NCBI RefSeq assembly: GCF_000826545.1
Contig: NZ_CDME01000008.1
Location: 1,116,001 to 1,180,000 of the forward strand
DNA from: Kibdelosporangium sp. MJ126-NF4
GTDB taxonomy: Bacteria > Actinomycetota > Actinomycetes > Mycobacteriales > Pseudonocardiaceae
DNA length: 64,000 nucleotides
Direction: 5' to 3'
Positions 53,140 to 61,335 of the stretch are shown here, in pieces. Made by a program: the position numbers and the translations under genes. Below the pieces are notes generated by a model. That model did not search any database. It was not told where the DNA came from and saw only the letters and a program-made list of their open reading frames with translations. The first letter of the stretch is position 1, and every line of letters begins with the position of its first letter.

Positions 53140-53167
53140 CACGCGTTTCGCATAAAGCAATGCCGCG

Positions 53168-53196
53168 ATGCTAGAACGGACAATTGCCAGACACAA
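53168..53196 (-). promoter_or_regulatory. Promoter of the das-like operon
   Basis: On the reverse strand TTGTGT (53191-53196), 17 bases, TAGCAT (53168-53173). The DasR-like box overlaps the upstream edge of the -35. Confidence 0.55.
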
Positions 53197-53210
53197 GGGT
53201 CTAAACCAAT
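53195..53210. promoter_or_regulatory. DasR-responsive element (dre)-like site
   Basis: AAGGGTCTAAACCAAT. The core GGTCTAAACC (53198-53207) matches nine of ten bases of the known dre core GGTCTAGACC. Position next to the -35 of a das-type operon supports repression by a DasR-like GntR protein that responds to aminosugar phosphates. Confidence 0.7.
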
Positions 53211-53228
53211 GCCCCCACCGCAGGTAGA

Positions 53229-53278
53229 CCATCGTGAGTGTTTAGGCGAGTTCTAACTCGCCTAAACACTCACGATGG
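53229..53278 (-). terminator. Perfect 24-bp inverted repeat terminator
   Basis: Arms 53229-53252 and 53255-53278 are perfectly complementary with a two-base loop centre. It lies 11 bases beyond the lactonase stop and insulates that operon from the das-like promoter. Confidence 0.85.
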
Positions 53279-53289
53279 CTGACCAGGGG

Positions 53290-54420
53290 TTACTTGAAGG
53301 AGACGATGCCGACGTTGCCGACCTTCGCCGTGACCACCGAGGCACCGAGCTTTCCGGTGGCCGGATCGCGCGGCAGCCAGTTGATCGTGCCCGCGCGCTG
53401 GTTCGACACGTACACCCTCGTCCCGGACGGGTCGAACGTGAAGTGCCTCGGCCACGAGCCGCCGGTCGGTGTGGTGCTGACGAACTCCAGCGTCTTGCCG
53501 CTCTCGCACACCGTGAACTGGGCCAGGCTCTCGTGCCCTCGGTTGGTGGCGTACACGAACCGCCCGTCCGGCGAGATCTGGATCTCGCCGGGGTAGTTCT
53601 CCGGCGGTGTCGCGCCACCGAGCGTACTGATCACCTGACCGGCCGTGAACTTCCCGGCCGCCGAATCCCAGGCCAGCACGGTCACTTCCGACCGCAGCTC
53701 ACCGAGGACGTAGGCGTACCTGCCGTTCGGGTGGAACGTCAGGTGCCGGGGGCCGAGGCCAGTGGGCAGGGCGAGCTGCTGGTTGAGCTTCAGCTTGCCC
53801 GTGCTGCTGATGCCGTAGACGTACACCGAGTCCGTACCGAGGTCGACGGCGACGATCCACCGCCCGCTCGGATCGGTGACGACCTGGTGCGCGTGCGCGG
53901 CCCGGCTGCCCCCGGTGTGCGTGACGACATCCGTCACCGCGCCCACCCGGCCGTCGGCCTGCAGCGACAGCACCGAGACACTGCCGCTGGTGTAGTTGGC
54001 CGCGAGCAGGTAGTTGCCGTGGATGCTGGCGTGCGTCGGCGCGGCACCGTTGACGTTGGCCGAGTTGAGCACCTTCGGCCGTTGTGGGTCGGCGATGCTG
54101 AACGCGGTGATCTTGCCGGGATCCGACTCGATCGTCGTGTACAGCACCTTGCGGTCACGCGAGAACACGAACCACGATGGGTCCGCGATCCCGTTCACGG
54201 TGTTCGTGATGGTGAGCTTGCCGGTCGCCGAGTCGACGGTGCCGACCTGGAAACCGGGGCCGGGCGGGTTCCCCCAGCTCGTGTAGCTCCCGATGTACAC
54301 AGTGGACACGTATTTCCCCTGCGTCTGATCCGATTGGGCTGAAGCCGGTACTCCCGTAGCCAGCATTAAGCCACCGACTCCGGCGGCGCCGAGGAGTGTC
54401 CGCCTGTTGAAATCCGTCAC
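53290..54420 (-). CDS. Tat-exported lactonase, seven-bladed beta-propeller (YbhE/Pgl type)
   Basis: A 376-residue secreted protein. Twin-arginine signal NRRTLLGAAGVGGLMLATG ending ASA. The propeller shows repeated strands (SWFVFSRDRKVLYTT, SIHGNYLLAANYTSGSVSVL, AHAHQVVTDPSGRWIVAVDLG, GPRHLTFHPNGRYAYVL, GEIQISPDGRFVYATNRG), typical for lactonase/3-carboxymuconate cyclase-like proteins. The GTG at 54420 has AGGA nine bases upstream. Last gene of the aldonate operon. A secreted lactonase would open aldonolactones, for example C1-lactones left by chitin-oxidising LPMOs, before uptake; that is inference. Confidence 0.85.
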   Translation of the reverse strand: MTDFNRRTLLGAAGVGGLMLATGVPASAQSDQTQGKYVSTVYIGSYTSWGNPPGPGFQVGTVDSATGKLTITNTVNGIADPSWFVFSRDRKVLYTTIESDPGKITAFSIADPQRPKVLNSANVNGAAPTHASIHGNYLLAANYTSGSVSVLSLQADGRVGAVTDVVTHTGGSRAAHAHQVVTDPSGRWIVAVDLGTDSVYVYGISSTGKLKLNQQLALPTGLGPRHLTFHPNGRYAYVLGELRSEVTVLAWDSAAGKFTAGQVISTLGGATPPENYPGEIQISPDGRFVYATNRGHESLAQFTVCESGKTLEFVSTTPTGGSWPRHFTFDPSGTRVYVSNQRAGTINWLPRDPATGKLGASVVTAKVGNVGIVSFK

Positions 54421-54446
54421 CTGTGCTGATCCTCTCCGTGCAGGGA

Positions 54447-55859
54447 TTAGATGAAGATCATCAAGACCGCGGCGACCGCGAAGCCGACCACGGACAAGAT
54501 GGTTTCCAGCACTGTCCAGGTCTTCAGCGTGTCCTTCACGGAGATGCCGAAGTACCGGGACACGATCCAGAACCCGCCGTCGTTGACGTGCGAGGCGATG
54601 ATCGAACCGGCGCAGATGGCGGCGACGATGAGCGCCAGTTGTGGTTGCGTGTAGCCCGCGCCCGCGACGGCCGGGGCGATGATGCCCGCCGACGCCGCGA
54701 TCGCTGCGGTGGCCGAACCCTGTGCGATCCGCAGACCGCACGAGATCAGGTACGCCGCCACGAGCACCGGCAAGCCGATACCCTTGAAGGAATCCTGCAG
54801 GGCACCGCCGATCCCGCTGGCTTTCAGCACGGCGCCGTAGAACGCACCCGCACCGACGACGAGCAGGATCATGGCGACCGGCTTGAGCGAGGCGTTGGCG
54901 ATCGTGGAGACCTCGCTGCGGGTCATCCCTCGGCGGTAGCCGAGAAGCCAGAAGGCCAGCAGCACGGAGATCGTCAGTGCGATGGCCGGAGTGCCGAAGA
55001 AACTGGCTACCCCGACAGCGAATGACTTCGCAGGGAGCAGGATGCTGCCGAACGTGCCGACGAGGATCAGCACGAGCGGAGTCGCGATGATCGCGATGAC
55101 CGTGCTGAGCTTCGGCTCAGCCGGTGCGGTGGCGGTACCGGGCCCCTCCTGCTTGCGACCGGCCTTCGCCGCCTCCAGCATTTCCTCCGGCACCTCGATG
55201 TGGATGCGGTTGCCGATCCGGTTGGCGAACCACAGCCCGACCCCCCATGCGGGGATCGCGCAGATCGTGCCGAACAGGATCACCCAGCCGAGACCGACGC
55301 CGAGCTGAGCGGCCGCGGCGGTGGGACCGGGGTGCGGTGGCAGGAACGCGTGCGTCACCGACAGACCGGCCAGCAGAGGCAGGCAGAACAGCAGGATCGA
55401 CTTGCCGGACTGCTTGGTCACCACGTAGATCAGCGGCGCGAGTACGAAGATGCCGATGTCGAAGAACACCGGGATACCGAAGATCAGACCGGCGAGCCCC
55501 ATCGCCAGCGGGGCCCGTTTCTCGCCAAACGCCTGCAGGAGTTTGCGGGTCAGCACATGTGCGGCACCGGACGCCTCCAGGATGGCACCGAGGAACGTGC
55601 CCATTCCGATGATGACCGCGATGTGACCGAGGATGCCGCCGAAGCCGTTCTCGATCAACGACCCCGAGTTGCTCTTCTGGATGGAGCCGACCAGAGTCTC
55701 CACCGGGATTCCGGCGGCCAGCGCGGTACCGACACCGACGATCAGCAACGCGATGAAAGGCTCGACCTTCCACCAGATGATCATCGCAAGCAGCAGTGCG
55801 ATACCGATCGCGGCGAGCGTGAGCAGCCCGCCTGTCGAGTGTTGCAACCAGTCCACCAT
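54447..55859 (-). CDS. Gluconate/aldonate:H+ symporter (GntP-like)
   Basis: A 470-residue GntP-family transporter with 12-14 spans. VIIGMGTFLGAILEASGAA, FDIGIFVLAPLIYV, HAFLPPHPGPTAAA and the C-terminal GSATAAIAASAGI and ASHVNDGGFWIVSRY are all family signatures. It imports gluconate or related aldonates. In this operon its natural cargo may be N-acetylglucosaminate or glucosaminate rather than gluconate, because deacylase and PLP-enzyme genes stand next to it. Confidence 0.92.
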   Translation of the reverse strand: MVDWLQHSTGGLLTLAAIGIALLLAMIIWWKVEPFIALLIVGVGTALAAGIPVETLVGSIQKSNSGSLIENGFGGILGHIAVIIGMGTFLGAILEASGAAHVLTRKLLQAFGEKRAPLAMGLAGLIFGIPVFFDIGIFVLAPLIYVVTKQSGKSILLFCLPLLAGLSVTHAFLPPHPGPTAAAAQLGVGLGWVILFGTICAIPAWGVGLWFANRIGNRIHIEVPEEMLEAAKAGRKQEGPGTATAPAEPKLSTVIAIIATPLVLILVGTFGSILLPAKSFAVGVASFFGTPAIALTISVLLAFWLLGYRRGMTRSEVSTIANASLKPVAMILLVVGAGAFYGAVLKASGIGGALQDSFKGIGLPVLVAAYLISCGLRIAQGSATAAIAASAGIIAPAVAGAGYTQPQLALIVAAICAGSIIASHVNDGGFWIVSRYFGISVKDTLKTWTVLETILSVVGFAVAAVLMIFI

Positions 55860-55874
55860 GGACTGCTCCTCATA

Positions 55875-55918
55875 TTCTCTTAGTGACGCGTTGCGGTTCT
55901 CTAGTGACGCCTTGCGGT
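55875..55918. repeat. Tandem 22-bp repeat spanning the aldolase stop
   Basis: TAGTGACGCGTTGCGGT (55881-55897) and TAGTGACGCCTTGCGGT (55902-55918) differ at one base and both are preceded by TTCTC. The second copy is the end of the KDPG aldolase gene including its stop, so the first copy is a recent duplication of that end into the short gap before gntP. Confidence 0.8.
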
Positions 55919-56533
55919 CGCGACGGCGTCGACGAACTCGCTTGCCCGCTGCCGGATTTCAGCCAACCGTGACTCGGCGGCCAGTGCTGGGGAGACCACG
56001 CCGCTGCCCGCGGTGACCGCGAGCGCTCCGGCGTCAAGGAACTCCGCGGCGTTGGCGGCGGTCAGACCGCCAGTCGCCACCAGGGGAGTTCCCGGGTACG
56101 GGCCGTGCAGGTCCTTGAAGTACGCCGGACCCAGCCGCGCTGCCGGGAACACCTTGACCGCTGTGGCGCCCATGTCCACAGCGTCGGCCACCTCGGTCGG
56201 GGTCATCGCCCCGAGCACGACCGGCACACCCTGCTTGGTCGCCTCGGCCACGACTTTCGGTCGCAGACCGGGCGTCAGCAGGAACCTCGCTCCCGCGTTG
56301 ATCGCGTCGCGAGCGTTCTGCTCGCTCATCACCGTGCCCGCACCGAGGATCAGACCGTCCACAGTGGCGGCCTGCTCCATCAGCCGGGGCGCGTCCGGCG
56401 TGGTGAAGGAGAACTCCACGATCGGCAGACCCGCCTCGACCAGCGTCCGGCCGAGCCCGACCGGGTCGGCGATCTTCTCGGCCCTGATGATGCACAGCGA
56501 ACGCCACGCGGTCAGCTCGGCGATGAGATCCAT
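55901..56533 (-). CDS. 2-keto-3-deoxy-6-phosphogluconate aldolase
   Basis: A 210-residue class I aldolase. The catalytic glutamate is in LPIVEFSFTTPDA and the Schiff-base lysine in ATAVKVFPAARLG; GAGTVMSEQNARDAINAGARFLLTPG completes the barrel. It cleaves KDPG into pyruvate and glyceraldehyde-3-phosphate. It follows the deacylase gene by two bases. Substrate comes from the divergent KDG kinase. The family also includes 6-phosphogalactonate aldolases, so the stereochemistry is not proven. Confidence 0.9.
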   Translation of the reverse strand: MDLIAELTAWRSLCIIRAEKIADPVGLGRTLVEAGLPIVEFSFTTPDAPRLMEQAATVDGLILGAGTVMSEQNARDAINAGARFLLTPGLRPKVVAEATKQGVPVVLGAMTPTEVADAVDMGATAVKVFPAARLGPAYFKDLHGPYPGTPLVATGGLTAANAAEFLDAGALAVTAGSGVVSPALAAESRLAEIRQRASEFVDAVATARRH

Positions 56534-56535
56534 GG

Positions 56536-58128
56536 TTACCGAACTCCCGGGTTGCGCAGGGAATGGCCCGGGGTGGCACCCGTGTGGGTCCCGTCGTCGA
56601 TCACCGGGACACCATTGACCAGCACGTAGGGAATACCGGTCGCGACCTGCCTCGGCTCGTCGAAAGTCGCGGTGTCCGCCACCGTGTCCGGGTCGAACAG
56701 CACGAGGTCGGCGGCGAAGCCCTCGCGGACCAGCCCCCGGTCGGCCAGGCGCAAACGATTGGCCGCACGGCCGGTCAGGTGCGCGACGCACTCCTCCAGG
56801 CCGAGCACGCCCAGCTCACGCACGTACCGGGCGAGGTAGCGCGGGAACGTGCCCCACGAACGCGGGTGTGGGCGTTCGCCGACGAGGATCCCGTCGCTGC
56901 CGCCGGTGTGCGCCGGGTGCTTCATGATCGCTCGGACGTTGTCCTCGTGGCCGACGTGCATCAGGCACGAGGTACCCATTCGTTCCTCGATCAACACGTC
57001 GAAGTACAGATCCGCCGGTGCTCGCCCCGCGGTGCGGGCCGACTCGGCCACGCTGTGCCCGACCAGGTGCAGGTTCGAGTCCCTGCGCACGCCGTTGATC
57101 TCGATCGACTCCCAGTCGACCGGAACGCCGTGGCAGCCGTCGGACCCGTTCTCCTCGAGGTCGGCACGGATCCGCTCGCGGGTGTCCTGATCGGACATCC
57201 GGGCGATCGCCGCGTCCGGCCCGCCCTCGGTCGACCAGCTCGGCAGCAACGCCGACAGGTAGGTCGCGCCGGGCAGGTAGGGGTACGTGTCGAGCGTGAT
57301 GTCGCTGCCGTCGGCGATCGCCTCGTCCAGCAGGGCGAGCAGCTCCACGCCACGGCCCTTGTTGACCGGGAAGTTCATCGTGGCGTGTGCCAGGTGCAGC
57401 GGGCAGCCCGACCGCCGGGAGACGTCGACCATCTCGGCGTACGCCTCCAGCGCACCGGCGCCGTAGCTGCGGTGGTGCGGGCTGTAGTAGCCGCCGAGCT
57501 TGCCGGTGACCTCGCACAACGCCACCAGTTCCGCGGTGTCGGCGTACATCCCGGGCGTGTAGGTCAGGCCGGAGGACAGGCCCATCGCGCCTTCGCGCAG
57601 GCCCTGCGCGACGACCTCCTTCATCCTGTCCATTTCGGACTCTGTCGGCGGCCGCGCGTCCCAGCCGACCACCATCATCCGGATCGTGCCCTGCGGCAGC
57701 AGGTAGGCCGCGTTCACCGCGATGCCCTGGTCGAGCCGGTCGAGGTACTCGCCGACACTTCGCCAGTTCCAGTCGAACCCGGCCGGGTCGTCGTTCCACC
57801 CGGCCAGTTGCGCACGAAGCCCGGCCAGCGTCTCGTCGTTGACCGGTGCGTACGACAGGCCGTCCTGGCCGTAGACCTCGCTGGTCACTCCCTGCGAGAC
57901 CTTGGCGAGGTGGTCCGGCTCGGCCAGCACCTGCAGGTCGGAGTGGGAGTGCATGTCGATGAAGCCGGGCGCGAGGACCAGGCCGCTCGCGTCGACCACG
58001 CGGGTGGCGTCCAGCCGTCTGCCGGTCGCGATCTCGGCGATCCGCCCGGCCTGCAGGCCGACGTCCGCCTGGTAACGCGGCGCGCCGGTGCCGTCGACGA
58101 CAGTGGCACCGCGGAACGCGATATCCAT
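56536..58128 (-). CDS. N-acyl-D-amino-acid/N-acyl-aminosugar-acid deacylase
   Basis: A 530-residue amidohydrolase of the D-aminoacylase group. Metal-binding GFIDMHSHSDLQVL; YGQDGLSYAPV; GLSSGLTYTPG; PHHRSYGAGALEAYAEMVDV; LHLAHATMNFP; and HTGGSDGILVGERPHPR with the catalytic aspartate. Homologues remove N-acyl groups from D-amino acids. Operon partners suggest N-acetyl-D-glucosaminate as the real substrate, an acid whose C2 has the same N-acetyl-amino-acid pattern. Coupled closely to aldolase and PLP-enzyme genes. Confidence 0.85.
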   Translation of the reverse strand: MDIAFRGATVVDGTGAPRYQADVGLQAGRIAEIATGRRLDATRVVDASGLVLAPGFIDMHSHSDLQVLAEPDHLAKVSQGVTSEVYGQDGLSYAPVNDETLAGLRAQLAGWNDDPAGFDWNWRSVGEYLDRLDQGIAVNAAYLLPQGTIRMMVVGWDARPPTESEMDRMKEVVAQGLREGAMGLSSGLTYTPGMYADTAELVALCEVTGKLGGYYSPHHRSYGAGALEAYAEMVDVSRRSGCPLHLAHATMNFPVNKGRGVELLALLDEAIADGSDITLDTYPYLPGATYLSALLPSWSTEGGPDAAIARMSDQDTRERIRADLEENGSDGCHGVPVDWESIEINGVRRDSNLHLVGHSVAESARTAGRAPADLYFDVLIEERMGTSCLMHVGHEDNVRAIMKHPAHTGGSDGILVGERPHPRSWGTFPRYLARYVRELGVLGLEECVAHLTGRAANRLRLADRGLVREGFAADLVLFDPDTVADTATFDEPRQVATGIPYVLVNGVPVIDDGTHTGATPGHSLRNPGVR

Positions 58129-58157
58129 TTCGGACTCCCTTGTCAGAAACAGTTCTG

Positions 58158-59453
58158 TCAGAAATAGGTCCGGATGAAGTCGACCACTGTCTCACCGTCC
58201 GCACTGACAACGGGAAGCAGCTGCCACTTGTCGAACACCGTGCACGGGTGGGACAGGCCGAGGCCGATCCAGTCGCCGACCCGCACGTCGGCACCGTTGG
58301 GCTCTAGGTAGGCGTGCTGGTCGTTGAGCGAGGTGATCACCGCGCCGGTCAGCGGCAACGTCGTGTCGTCGCGGCGGATCAGTTGCGGCTCAGGCAGTCC
58401 CTCGTCGAAGGACGCGTCCCGCTTGCCGATGGTCAGCAGCGCGAGGTTCTCCTCCGGCTTGGACGTCACCTGCGCCCACGCGCGCAGCGCGCTGCGGAAG
58501 CTCGAGGTGCCGTCGATCCGGGAGTGCGCGCCCAACGGCGAGTTCTCGCGGTAGAAGCCGTCGTCGTGCGTGAGGTACGCGCCGCTGCGCAGCAACGGGA
58601 ACACGTTCAGGCCTTCCGGCCACGGCTCGGTGAGCGCGTCGGCGACGTGGTCGAAGTACGCGCTGCCGCCGACCGTGACGATCACGCGCTCGGGATCCTC
58701 GAACTTGTCGGCCAGGTGGATGGTGACCGTGCGGATCTGGCTGAGGAAGTCGTCGATCGCCTTGAGGCCCGCCGAGTCCGCCGCGTGGGCGAGCGAGCCT
58801 TCCCAGCCCGCGGTGCCGACGAGCCTGAGCACCGGGCTGGCCACGATCGCGTCCGCGACCGCCTCGGCTGTCTCGGCCGTGCGCGCGCCGGTACGGCCGC
58901 CGGGTGCGCCGACCTCGACGAACATGTTGACCTGGCGTTGCGAGCCCCGCAGGCCCTCGGTCATCAGCTCGACCGCGCGGACCGAGTCGGCCCAGCAGTA
59001 GAACTCGAAGCCCGGGTTGTCGGCGAGTTCCCGCGCGAGCCAGCGCAGGGCGTTCGGGTCGACCAGCTGGTTGGCCAGCAGGATCCGGCTCACGCCGAAC
59101 GCGCGGTACACGCGCAGCTGGCTGGCGTTCGCCGTGGTGATCGCCCAGCACCCGGCTCCGAGCTGGCGCTGGAACAGTTGCGGCGCCATCGTCGTCTTGC
59201 CGTGCGGCGACAGCGCGAGGCCACGCGATTCGCACCAACGGCGCATGGTCACCAGGTTGTGTTCGATGGCATCGTTGTCGAGCACAACCAGCGGACCGAC
59301 GAAGCCGTCGGTGAACAACTTCGGGTGCGTGGCCAGTGCCTCGGCCACGGTCTTGCCGAACAGCGCGTCCGGCATGCCTTTGAAACGCCAGTCGATCCGT
59401 TCGTCGGCCAGTCGAGTCACCGCGTCGAGATCCATGCTCGCCGGTTCGACCAT
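58158..59453 (-). CDS. D-serine dehydratase/D-threonine aldolase-like PLP enzyme (probable D-glucosaminate deaminase)
   Basis: A 431-residue fold III (alanine-racemase-like barrel) PLP enzyme. The PLP lysine is in LSPHGKTTMAPQLFQ; the metal site is in LGLSHPCTVFDKW, where a His-x-Cys pair is typical for DSD1-like dehydratases. Annotated relatives are 'amino acid deaminases'. In this operon, beta-elimination of D-glucosaminate to 2-keto-3-deoxygluconate plus ammonia would link deacylase and KDG kinase; RidA downstream fits, because it hydrolyses the enamine. The ATG at 59453 has GGAGG eight bases upstream; earlier ATGs lack one. Confidence 0.82.
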   Translation of the reverse strand: MVEPASMDLDAVTRLADERIDWRFKGMPDALFGKTVAEALATHPKLFTDGFVGPLVVLDNDAIEHNLVTMRRWCESRGLALSPHGKTTMAPQLFQRQLGAGCWAITTANASQLRVYRAFGVSRILLANQLVDPNALRWLARELADNPGFEFYCWADSVRAVELMTEGLRGSQRQVNMFVEVGAPGGRTGARTAETAEAVADAIVASPVLRLVGTAGWEGSLAHAADSAGLKAIDDFLSQIRTVTIHLADKFEDPERVIVTVGGSAYFDHVADALTEPWPEGLNVFPLLRSGAYLTHDDGFYRENSPLGAHSRIDGTSSFRSALRAWAQVTSKPEENLALLTIGKRDASFDEGLPEPQLIRRDDTTLPLTGAVITSLNDQHAYLEPNGADVRVGDWIGLGLSHPCTVFDKWQLLPVVSADGETVVDFIRTYF

Positions 59454-59467
59454 CTGGGTATCCTCCA

Positions 59468-59482
59468 TTGCGTCTCTTGCAA
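59468..59482. promoter_or_regulatory. TTGC-N7-GCAA operator of the aldonate operon
   Basis: TTGCGTCTCTTGCAA, one base different from the das-operon element and again directly upstream of GGAGG. It lies between the deaminase promoter and its start codon. Probable IclR-family operator. Confidence 0.6.
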
Positions 59483-59509
59483 CGGCTATTGCGCGATGTG
59501 CTGCGGTGG

Positions 59510-59539
59510 TGTGTAGCATCCCCATCGCCGCCAGGTCAA
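59510..59539 (-). promoter_or_regulatory. Candidate promoter of the deaminase-deacylase operon
   Basis: On the reverse strand TTGACC (59534-59539), 18 bases, TACACA (59510-59515). The divergent KDG kinase promoter must lie close by; I could not assign it. Confidence 0.45.
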
Positions 59540-59614
59540 CGTTCGCAACTGCCCGCCAACGAGCCCCCCGCGCTGGGTGATCGCTTCGGCACGGGGAAAG
59601 GATGGGAAGCTTCA

Positions 59615-60583
59615 GTGGAGACCGATGTGCTGTGCCTCGGTGAGTCCATGGCGCTGTTCGTGCCGGGCGAGCCGGGACCGGTGGACCAGGTCCGTACGTG
59701 GATCCGGACCGTCGGCGGCGCCGAGTCCAATGTGGCCTGCAACCTGGCCATGCTCGGCCTGCGGTCGAAATGGGTCAGCGCGGTCGGTCAGGACGCCTTC
59801 GGTCAGGCGGTGGTCTCCGCGGTCGAGTCCTGCGGTGTGGACGTGTCCCAGGTGCTGGTCGACTCCGTCCGGCCCACCGGGCTCTACGTCAAGGAGAGCA
59901 ACGCGGGCGGCAGCCCGGTCCGCTACTACCGCCGCGGTTCGGCCGCGTCCGGGATGGACCTCTCGCTGCTGGACCAGCTCGACCTGAACGTCCGGGTCCT
60001 GCACCTGACCGGCATCACGGCCGCGTTGTCCGACTCGTGCCTCGAGCTGGTGCGTGCCCTGTTCGCGGTGCCGCGCACGACGTTCCGGCTGTCGTTCGAC
60101 CTGAACTGGCGGCCGAGACTGTGGAGCGACCGTGACCCGTCCGTGCTGCGGGAGTTGGCCAACGCGGCGGACATCGTGCTGGTCGGTGACGACGAGGCGT
60201 TGGCCGTGTGGGGAACGAGCGACCCGGCGGAGATCCGGCGGATCGTGCCCGACCCGGCGACGCTCGTGGTGAAACACGGCTCGCGGGGAGCGACCCTGAT
60301 CGAAGGCGATACCCGCCTTTTCCAGCCTGCGCTGCGCGTCGACGTCGTCGAGCCGGTCGGCGCGGGCGACGCGTTCGCGGCCGGATTCCTCGCCGCGACA
60401 CTGGCCGGTGACCCACCCGCGCGCAGACTCCGTTCCGGCCACCTGCAGGCCGCCACGACACTGCGAACCCATGACGATGTCGGTACTCCGCTGCCGTCCG
60501 AACTGGTGACGTCGTTGCTCAACGCGGACGCGGACGAGTGGGCCGCTGCCCACCTCACCGAGCAAGGGGTGTTACAAGCATGA
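59615..60583 (+). CDS. 2-keto-3-deoxygluconate kinase (PfkB family)
   Basis: A 322-residue ribokinase-fold sugar kinase. Start VLCLGESMALFVP, first signature RTVGGAESNVACNLAMLG, DLNWRPRLW typical for KDG kinases, and the catalytic aspartate in EPVGAGDAFAAGFL. It phosphorylates KDG to KDPG for the aldolase at 55901. The GTG at 59615 gives the family start; GGGAAG precedes it. A TTA codon lies at 60572-60574, four codons before the end. ATGA overlap couples it to the IclR gene. Confidence 0.88.
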   Translation: METDVLCLGESMALFVPGEPGPVDQVRTWIRTVGGAESNVACNLAMLGLRSKWVSAVGQDAFGQAVVSAVESCGVDVSQVLVDSVRPTGLYVKESNAGGSPVRYYRRGSAASGMDLSLLDQLDLNVRVLHLTGITAALSDSCLELVRALFAVPRTTFRLSFDLNWRPRLWSDRDPSVLRELANAADIVLVGDDEALAVWGTSDPAEIRRIVPDPATLVVKHGSRGATLIEGDTRLFQPALRVDVVEPVGAGDAFAAGFLAATLAGDPPARRLRSGHLQAATTLRTHDDVGTPLPSELVTSLLNADADEWAAAHLTEQGVLQA

Positions 60584-61323
60584 GCCAAAGTTTGGACAGG
60601 GCGTTGACCCTGCTCGACGGCCTCGCCGAAGGGCCACGCACGCTCGACCAGCTTGCCGGGCTCATCGGCGTGCACAAGTCGACCGTCCTGCGTCTGCTGC
60701 GGACGCTCGAGTCGCACCGGTTCGTCCAGCGTGACGGCGTGCGTTACTACCGGCTCGGCACGGCCCTGTTCGACCTCGCGCACCGCTCGCTGGAGGACCG
60801 TGACGTCCGCAGGAGCGTGGAACCGGCGCTGCGGGAACTGAACGCCCAGACCGGGCACACCGTGCACCTGGCCTCCTACGAGGACGGCGAAGTCGTCTAC
60901 ATCGACAAGTTCGAAAGCCGCCACCAGGTCCGGATGTACTCCAGGATCGGCAAACGAGCGGCACTGCACTGCACGGCGGTCGCCAAGATCCTCGTGTCAG
61001 CACTGCCGGACGAACGCCGCCGCGAGATCGCCAAAGGGATCACCTACGAGAAGAAGACCGAGAACACCATCATCACGCCCGAGGCCTACCTGACCGAGCT
61101 GGCGACCGTCGCCGCACGCGGCTACGCGGTCGACAACTCCGAGCACGAGGACTTCATCCACTGCATCGCCGCGCCGATCCGCAGAGCCCGTGGCGACGTG
61201 CTCGCGGCGATGTCGCTGTCCGTGCCGAAGGTACTGTTGGATCTTGACGGGTTGCTGGGGCTCGTCCCCGACTTGCTACGCGCGGCGGAGAAAGCGTCCG
61301 CCGAGTGCGGGTATCACCGATAG
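60580..61323 (+). CDS. IclR-family transcriptional regulator
   Basis: A 247-residue IclR regulator: winged HTH SLDRALTLLDGLAEGPRTLDQLAGLIGVHKSTVLRLLRTL, then the GAF-like effector domain (GHTVHLASYEDGEVVYIDKFES, MYSRIGKRAALHCTAVAKILVS, SEHEDFIHCIAAPIRRA). It probably senses an aldonate, KDG or KDPG and controls the divergent operon. Its likely operator TTGC-N7-GCAA is also found before the das-like operon. Confidence 0.92.
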   Translation: MSQSLDRALTLLDGLAEGPRTLDQLAGLIGVHKSTVLRLLRTLESHRFVQRDGVRYYRLGTALFDLAHRSLEDRDVRRSVEPALRELNAQTGHTVHLASYEDGEVVYIDKFESRHQVRMYSRIGKRAALHCTAVAKILVSALPDERRREIAKGITYEKKTENTIITPEAYLTELATVAARGYAVDNSEHEDFIHCIAAPIRRARGDVLAAMSLSVPKVLLDLDGLLGLVPDLLRAAEKASAECGYHR

Positions 61324-61335
61324 GAAAGGAAGCAC

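Noticed and set aside
53221..53234. A second dre-like match, AGGTAGACCA
   Set aside because: Only a half-site matches the DasR core, and it overlaps the terminator arm.
54423..55883. Forward frames antisense to gntP
   Set aside because: Composition is that of a shadow frame, and the GntP signatures are on the reverse strand.
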